Source of the DNA: Ampullaceana balthica
Lineage: Eukaryota > Mollusca > Gastropoda > Lymnaeidae
Reading direction: 5' to 3'
DNA length: 64,000 nucleotides
NCBI GenBank assembly: GCA_944989445.1
Contig: CALYLW010000683.1
Location: 205,001-269,000, forward strand
Under the pieces are notes generated by a model. That model was not told the DNA's origin. It did no database searches and saw only the letters and a list, made by a program, of their open reading frames with translations. A program made the position numbers and the translations under genes. Shown piece after piece: positions 59,040 to 64,000 of the stretch (the first letter of the stretch is position 1; each line of letters begins with the position of its first letter).

Positions 59040-60405
59040 AATATATCTAATCACCTAATCTAATCTATCTAAAAACCTAATCTATTTCTATCTCTTAACC
59101 TAATACAATCTACAAAATCACCTAATATAATCTGACCTAATCACCTAATATAATCCATCTAATCACCTAATCTTATCTATCTAATCACTTATATAATCTA
59201 TCTAATCACCAAAACGAATCTATCTAATAACCTAATCTAATCTATGTAATCACCTAATATAATCTATCTAATCACCTCATATAATCTACCTAATCACCTA
59301 ATATAATCTATCTAATCACCAAAACTAATCTATCAAATCACCTAATCTAATCTATCTAATCACCTAATCTAATCTATCTAATCACCCAATATAATCTATC
59401 TAATCACCCAATATAATCTATCTAATCACAAAAAATAATCTATCTAATCACCTAATATAATCTATGTAATCATAAATCTAATTTATCTAATCACCTAATC
59501 TAATCACCTAATATAATCTATCTAATCACCAAAACTAATATATCTAATCACCTAATCTAATCTATCTAATCACCTAATCTATCTAATCACCTAATTTAAT
59601 ATATCTAATCACCTAATATAATCTACCTAATCACCTAATATAATCTACCTAATCACCTAATATAATCTATATGATCACTAATCTAATATATCTAATCACC
59701 TAATATAATATATCTAATCACCTAAAATAATCTATCTAATCACCTAATATAATCCACATAATCACCTAATATAATCTATCTGAACACCTGATATAATCTA
59801 TCTAATCACCTTATATAATTTATCTGATCACTAATCTAATTTATCTAATCACCTAATTTAATATATCTAATCACATAATATAATCTATCTGATCACCTAA
59901 TATAATCTACCTAATCACCTAATATAATTTATCTAATCACCTAATATAATATATCTAATCACCTAATATAATCTATCTGATCACCTAATATAATCTATCT
60001 GATCACCTAATATAATATATCTAATCACCTAATATAATCTATCTAATCACCTAATATAATCTACCTAATCACCTAATATACTATATCTGATCACCTAATA
60101 TAATCTATCTAATCACCTAATATAATCTACCTAATCACCTAATATACTATATCTGATCACCTAATATAATTTATCTAATCACCTAATATAATATATCTAA
60201 TCACCTAATATAATCTATCTGATCACCTAATATAATCTATCTGATCACCTAATATAATCTATCTAATCACCTAATATAATCTATCTAATCACCTAATATA
60301 ATCTACCTAATCACCTAATATACTATATCTGATCACCTAATATAATCTATCTAATCACCTGATATAATCTACCTAATCACCTGATATAATCTACCTAATC
60401 ACCTA
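59040..60405. repeat. 22-bp array, about 62 copies
   Basis: The unit is CTAATCACCTAATATAATCT plus AT. The left part is more diverged (CCAAAACTAATC variants). The right part contains repeated blocks with CTAATATACTATATCTGATC near 60078, 60142 and 60318. Confidence 0.97.
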
Positions 60406-60746
60406 ATCCTAGACTAAACGACCCAATACGCCATCACAACCTTTGAACTCTCGTCCCTCTCAGTGCTGTAATATTGATCATCAAAATAAATATTGAAAAA
60501 CTAAACAAACAAAACATGAACAAGATCTGTTTACTTATCTAACCACTGCTAAATATCTGGTACTAAACAGCAGAGCTAACTATAATGGATGCTGTGTTAA
60601 CATCCTGTTAGCGGAGTAATGGGGACATGATGGTCTCCTTATAACGGGACACATAATAGGAGATCATGTTGTCTAAGTGTTGGGCAAATTCCAGACAAGA
60701 AACTTTTCAAACAAAAACATTCCTGAAAAAATAGTGTAATGATTTG
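60406..60746. other. unique sequence, no gene seen
   Basis: About 340 bp without a supported feature. Confidence 0.45.
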
Positions 60747-61050
60747 TATGATAGTAGCACAGGCACAGTAGACAGACTTTAATAGTAGCACAGGCACAGT
60801 AGACAGACTTTAATAGTAGCACAGGCACAGTAGACAGACTTTAATAATGTGTCATATAGTGTACTTTATATACTCAAATAATGTGTCATATAGTGTACTT
60901 TATATACTCAAATAATGTGTACATATAGTGTACTTATATACTGAAGTAATGTGTACATATAGTGTACTTTATATACTCAAATAATGTGTCATATAGTGTA
61001 CTTTATATACTCAAATAATGTGTACATATAGTGTACTTATATACTCAATG
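60747..61050. repeat. two adjoining arrays, 31-bp (3 copies) and about 34-bp (6 copies)
   Basis: The first unit is TAGTAGCACAGGCACAGTAG plus ACAGACTTTAA. The second contains AATAATGTGTCATATAGTGT and ACTTTATATACTCA. A variant with GTACATATAG and ACTTATATAC is one base different in length. Confidence 0.95.
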
Positions 61051-62774
61051 TGTAGATCTGATGTACTTTAATGGTGTTTATATTAATCGCTTATTAGGTA
61101 GTATTTAACAGAGATGTTCAAACTTTAATCATAACCGTAACAATTAGCCAGCTTAAAGTTATTGATAACATAACTGTTTCTAGTTTTGATTAAAATTGTC
61201 ATTTTGAGGCGCTTTTTTTCTGTCCTTATTCTTCTATTTATGACAGGCTACCATCAATAGTCTGATCATTATATCTTCTACGGATGGTGAGTTTTTGTAA
61301 CTACGTCAGTGAAGATGGTACGTCAAAGGGAGGCTCACCGGGGTATTGGTGACTGGACGTTGGGAACAAGAGGCAATAGTCACACATACGTCAGCTGTTG
61401 TCGCCTAAACATATCCCTTTGGAAGGTTCTTCCAGTCATTACTTGTCCTTGTTTGGTTTGTTCTTTCCTTCGTTTATTCTTTTTCTTTCTTCCAGAAAAA
61501 CATAAACCTCTTTAAAAATTAAGTCTCAAAAAAAAATGATGAATTTCCAACAAGTAAAGCCCCCCGCAAACTGAATTAGCTCCCTTGGTATGAAAGAAAA
61601 TCTTGATAAACGCGGCTGATACCACCGTCATCCTGGGGCAATCAACGCGCCCATCCAACTGGGCAAACATTGCCCCACACACTTAAAACATTCTTGATGT
61701 ACTCGCAGACACAAATAATTTGAAGCGCTTATCGCGACAAACTCACCCCCTTCCCTGCCCCCACCCTCGCGACGGCTCGAATTCCTGACGAGTACAAATA
61801 ATAAATCAAGCGACTCGTCCGTATCGACTAATAATAATCAGTTGTCTGGACTGGTGTATTTTGACAAGGGACTCTTCGATTACGCTCTATCTCCTCTTAC
61901 TACTGGGTAATCATGTCCAAATAACTTCATCGCCCCCTCCCCCTACACACACACACACACACACACTGACACACACACACTCATTCAATCCTCGTCCGGT
62001 GTGAATAGCTAATCTGTCTCGGATTACGAATCATTTTCTGAGGTTTTCTATAAATAAGGCAAATATTAGTATAAACAAATTAATAGATGTATATACGTAT
62101 ATAACAGTGTTTACATGGCTCGGTGTGTCGCTGAGTATATGAGTCATGGCTCCGACTCCGCCAACTTGAAAAGTGGTTTAAGACGAGCTCCGATGTGAAC
62201 GCATTAGGCCCTGACGTCCAACAACAAATACCACCCCCACCCCCTCACTGGGCCAGGGAAACCAAACAACTTGATGTTCGGAGGTTATATATAGCATTAC
62301 ATCGGTGTAGAGGGTGTATGTAAGCTTATGTTGCAGCGCCCCATGCAGGGGAGCAGTCCCAGGACATGTGTTTATGGCGTTGGCCGACATTCTGTGATGG
62401 GGTGCACAATGTTCGAAAAAAAGGGGGGGGGGCGTCAGAGTATTGCTCTCTGTTACTTGACCATGGTCCTCCCTTCTCGTGAAACACTCGGGTATCTGAG
62501 ATAGGATTTCAATGGCGATGACTTGGTCAAGACTCGAGGTGAAAACCTTTTGAAGAAACCGGAAGAATCTAGAAATATCGTTTATCTCCAGCTGCTAGAC
62601 ATCAATAGGATACGTTTTTCATTATGTTCAAATCATTTAAAGAATTTTAACAATTTACCTGGTGCAAAGAATTGTAAATGATTCTCCTCTTAGAAAACTC
62701 ATATTTCATGGAGGGTGTATCACTTGATGTGAAATGCTTTCAGATGCTATCCACCATCCGACCACCGCCCCCAC
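61051..62774. other. unique sequence, no gene seen
   Basis: About 1.7 kb. A (CA)n run at 61946-61982 and a G run at 62423-62432. Frames of about 70 codons (61309-61515 plus, 62178-62390 minus) have no recognisable domain. Confidence 0.5.
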
Positions 62775-62947
62775 CAATGTTCCCTTTAAGGTTCGTTGGT
62801 CCGTGTGCAAAGTAAAAAAAACTCGTGTGTAAAGTTGCGCAGCATCCATTTTTGTGCAATATTTAACTAAATTTACTGCGTGGTAATTCTAAACTGCTGC
62901 GCGGCGTCGTTCAGATGACTGCGCGGCCGCCCTTAAAGGGAACATTG
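62775..62947. mobile_element. 173-bp hAT MITE (CAATGTT family, copy 2)
   Basis: Ends are CAATGTTCCCTTTAAGGTTC and, on the minus strand, CAATGTTCCCTTTAAGGGCG. Flanked by an exact 8-bp duplication, GCCCCCAC at 62767-62774 and 62948-62955. Shares GCATCCATTTTT, TAAACTGCTGCGCGG and CTGCGCGGCCGC-like words with copy 1 at 20721. Confidence 0.95.
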
Positions 62948-62995
62948 GCCCCCACCCGGGAAAAAAAAATCTTTAAAAAAAAAGGAAATTCAGAT

Positions 62996-63100
62996 TGGAT
63001 ATGTGATAACAGAATACAGCTCCCCTTAAGTAAATGTTCATCTGATCTCAGTCTGCAATCTTTGAGTAAATGTTCATCTGATCTCATTTTGCAATCTTTG
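62996..63100. repeat. 36-bp duplication, about 2.5 copies
   Basis: AGTAAATGTTCATCTGATCT with CA(G/T)T(C/T)TGCAATCTTTGA occurs twice, plus a partial copy. Confidence 0.88.
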
Positions 63101-63660
63101 AACAAAAAACAATGAACACACATCCATCAACTAACTCATTCAAATATTGCGCTCTGTCATTTGTTCCGCCTGTGCTCCTAGCGAAACACGGCCCTTGCTC
63201 GGTAAACGTTGCTCTGTCATTGCTCTGCGACAGAGCACAAAGGGCCCCGCCACCCCAGACCATCGCGGACGTATTGAACAGAAGCCATCGATAAAGCCCT
63301 CAAATAAGACACAATAGACAGACCTCGGCACACGCTCGTCTCATGCCAGGAGCCGGCGCGTCCAACACAATGAGATACACAGAGTTACGCCGCCTGGCCA
63401 TTGTGACGTGCTTCACGTCTGTCAATAGTAACACAAACCCTCGGACACGCCTCGAGAGCACGTGTGCTCACCATTGTCTCGCCTGTAAGACAGACATCCC
63501 AATGACTCAACTTCAATATGACGTTATGACGCTAAGCCCGTATGACGCTATGATTGAGTCTGTGACTCCTCCCAATCTACAATTTCATTAAAATTATGTT
63601 TTCTTGACTCCTTACAAAAATAACTTACATAGTACATAGGTGTCACCTAGACAATGTTAA
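63101..63660. other. unique sequence, no gene seen
   Basis: About 560 bp. A duplication of GCTCTGTCATT lies near 63151 and 63211. Frames of 60-82 codons are not recognisable. Confidence 0.45.
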
Positions 63661-63667
63661 TGGGCCA

Positions 63668-64000
63668 GAAATGGTTGTCATTAGTATGGTGACACATGGT
63701 TGTCATTAGTATGGTGACACATGGCTGTCATATGGTGACACATGGTTAGCTCTCTTAGGATCTGGATTTCACCGCATTTAAGTTTTAATTTCTTTTTATT
63801 AGTTTTATTCGTCTTTGTTCTTCTATGTGTTCGTTGAAGAAGGCTCTTTGTCGAAATGTTCGTTGTTTTGTGACAGCTTGTCAGGCTCATGTATAGCCTG
63901 TATGCATGTTATCCATCTACATGTCATTAGTATGGTGAGACATGGTTGTCATTAGTATGGTGAGACATGGTTGTCATTAGTATGGTGAGACATGGTTGTC
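63668..64000. repeat. 24-25-bp minisatellite running off the window end, interrupted
   Basis: The unit is ATGGTTGTCATTAGTATGGT plus GA(C/G)AC. Units at 63668-63747 use GACAC and those at 63922-64000 use GAGAC, separated by unrelated sequence at 63748-63921. Confidence 0.93.
63748..63921. other. segment of about 174 bp inserted in a minisatellite
   Basis: Separates two parts of the terminal array. It contains GTTCGTTGAAGAAGGCTCTT and TGTCGAAATGTTCGTTG. GAAGAAGGC...CGAAA words like these recur in invertebrate retroelement ends. No ORF, and no clear target duplication or termini. Confidence 0.4.

Overview
This window looks like gene-poor DNA from an invertebrate animal nuclear genome. A mollusc or another lophotrochozoan is my best guess, from overall style only: Helitrons and hAT elements carrying minisatellites, tRNA-derived SINE-like pieces, and a transposon-type protein I associate with invertebrate genomes. 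I see no complete host gene, no rRNA, no CRISPR and no bacterial-style operon. Most open reading frames are by-products of tandem repeats. By my rough addition, tandem arrays cover about 29-30 kb of the 64 kb (about 46%), in some 50 arrays with units of 2 to 73 bp.

Layout. 1-930 is a 36-bp minisatellite. 1373-2793 is a degraded hAT transposon with an exact 8-bp target-site duplication. 3.0-8.3 kb holds five arrays, a 209-bp hAT-type MITE (4231-4439), a TA-flanked MITE candidate (5829-6080) and a long foldback element (7751-8228). 8.6-14.9 kb holds a dispersed repeat, a perfect 68-bp-arm hairpin (9937-10104) and many arrays, including a 1.8-kb, 27-bp array. 15046-16504 is a non-autonomous Helitron. 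17766-18634 is a head-to-tail pair of Helitron-like elements inside an AT microsatellite. 19-24 kb holds more arrays, a 145-bp hAT MITE and one possible host exon (21096-21449). 23030-25145 holds a dispersed repeat with a 39-copy 17-bp expansion, then a broken transposon-type ORF split by a 32-bp array. 25.5-29.8 kb holds an 11-bp array, a second copy of the dispersed repeat lacking the expansion, a tRNA-like sequence and a 44-bp array. 30286-31308 is a second hAT copy.

The largest feature is a 10.2-kb array of a 17-bp unit (31713-41905), containing a 3453-bp segment duplicated in tandem almost without change. 42-48 kb is a run of short minisatellites, one invaded by a 199-bp MITE. 48.1-52.1 kb is nested: a Helitron (itself hit by a SINE) sits in a (TA)n tract inside another repeat, followed by two tandem copies of a roughly 500-bp dispersed repeat. 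52.5-57.5 kb has large arrays and a 1952-bp Helitron carrying two internal minisatellites. 58.7-61 kb has further arrays, including 1.4 kb of a 22-bp unit. 62775-62947 is a second copy of the hAT MITE with an exact 8-bp duplication.

Nothing suggests a set of cooperating genes. The coherent story is how mobile elements and tandem repeats interact: arrays inside transposons, transposons inside arrays, and large recent duplications within arrays. Array boundaries are read by eye and are accurate to roughly one repeat unit.
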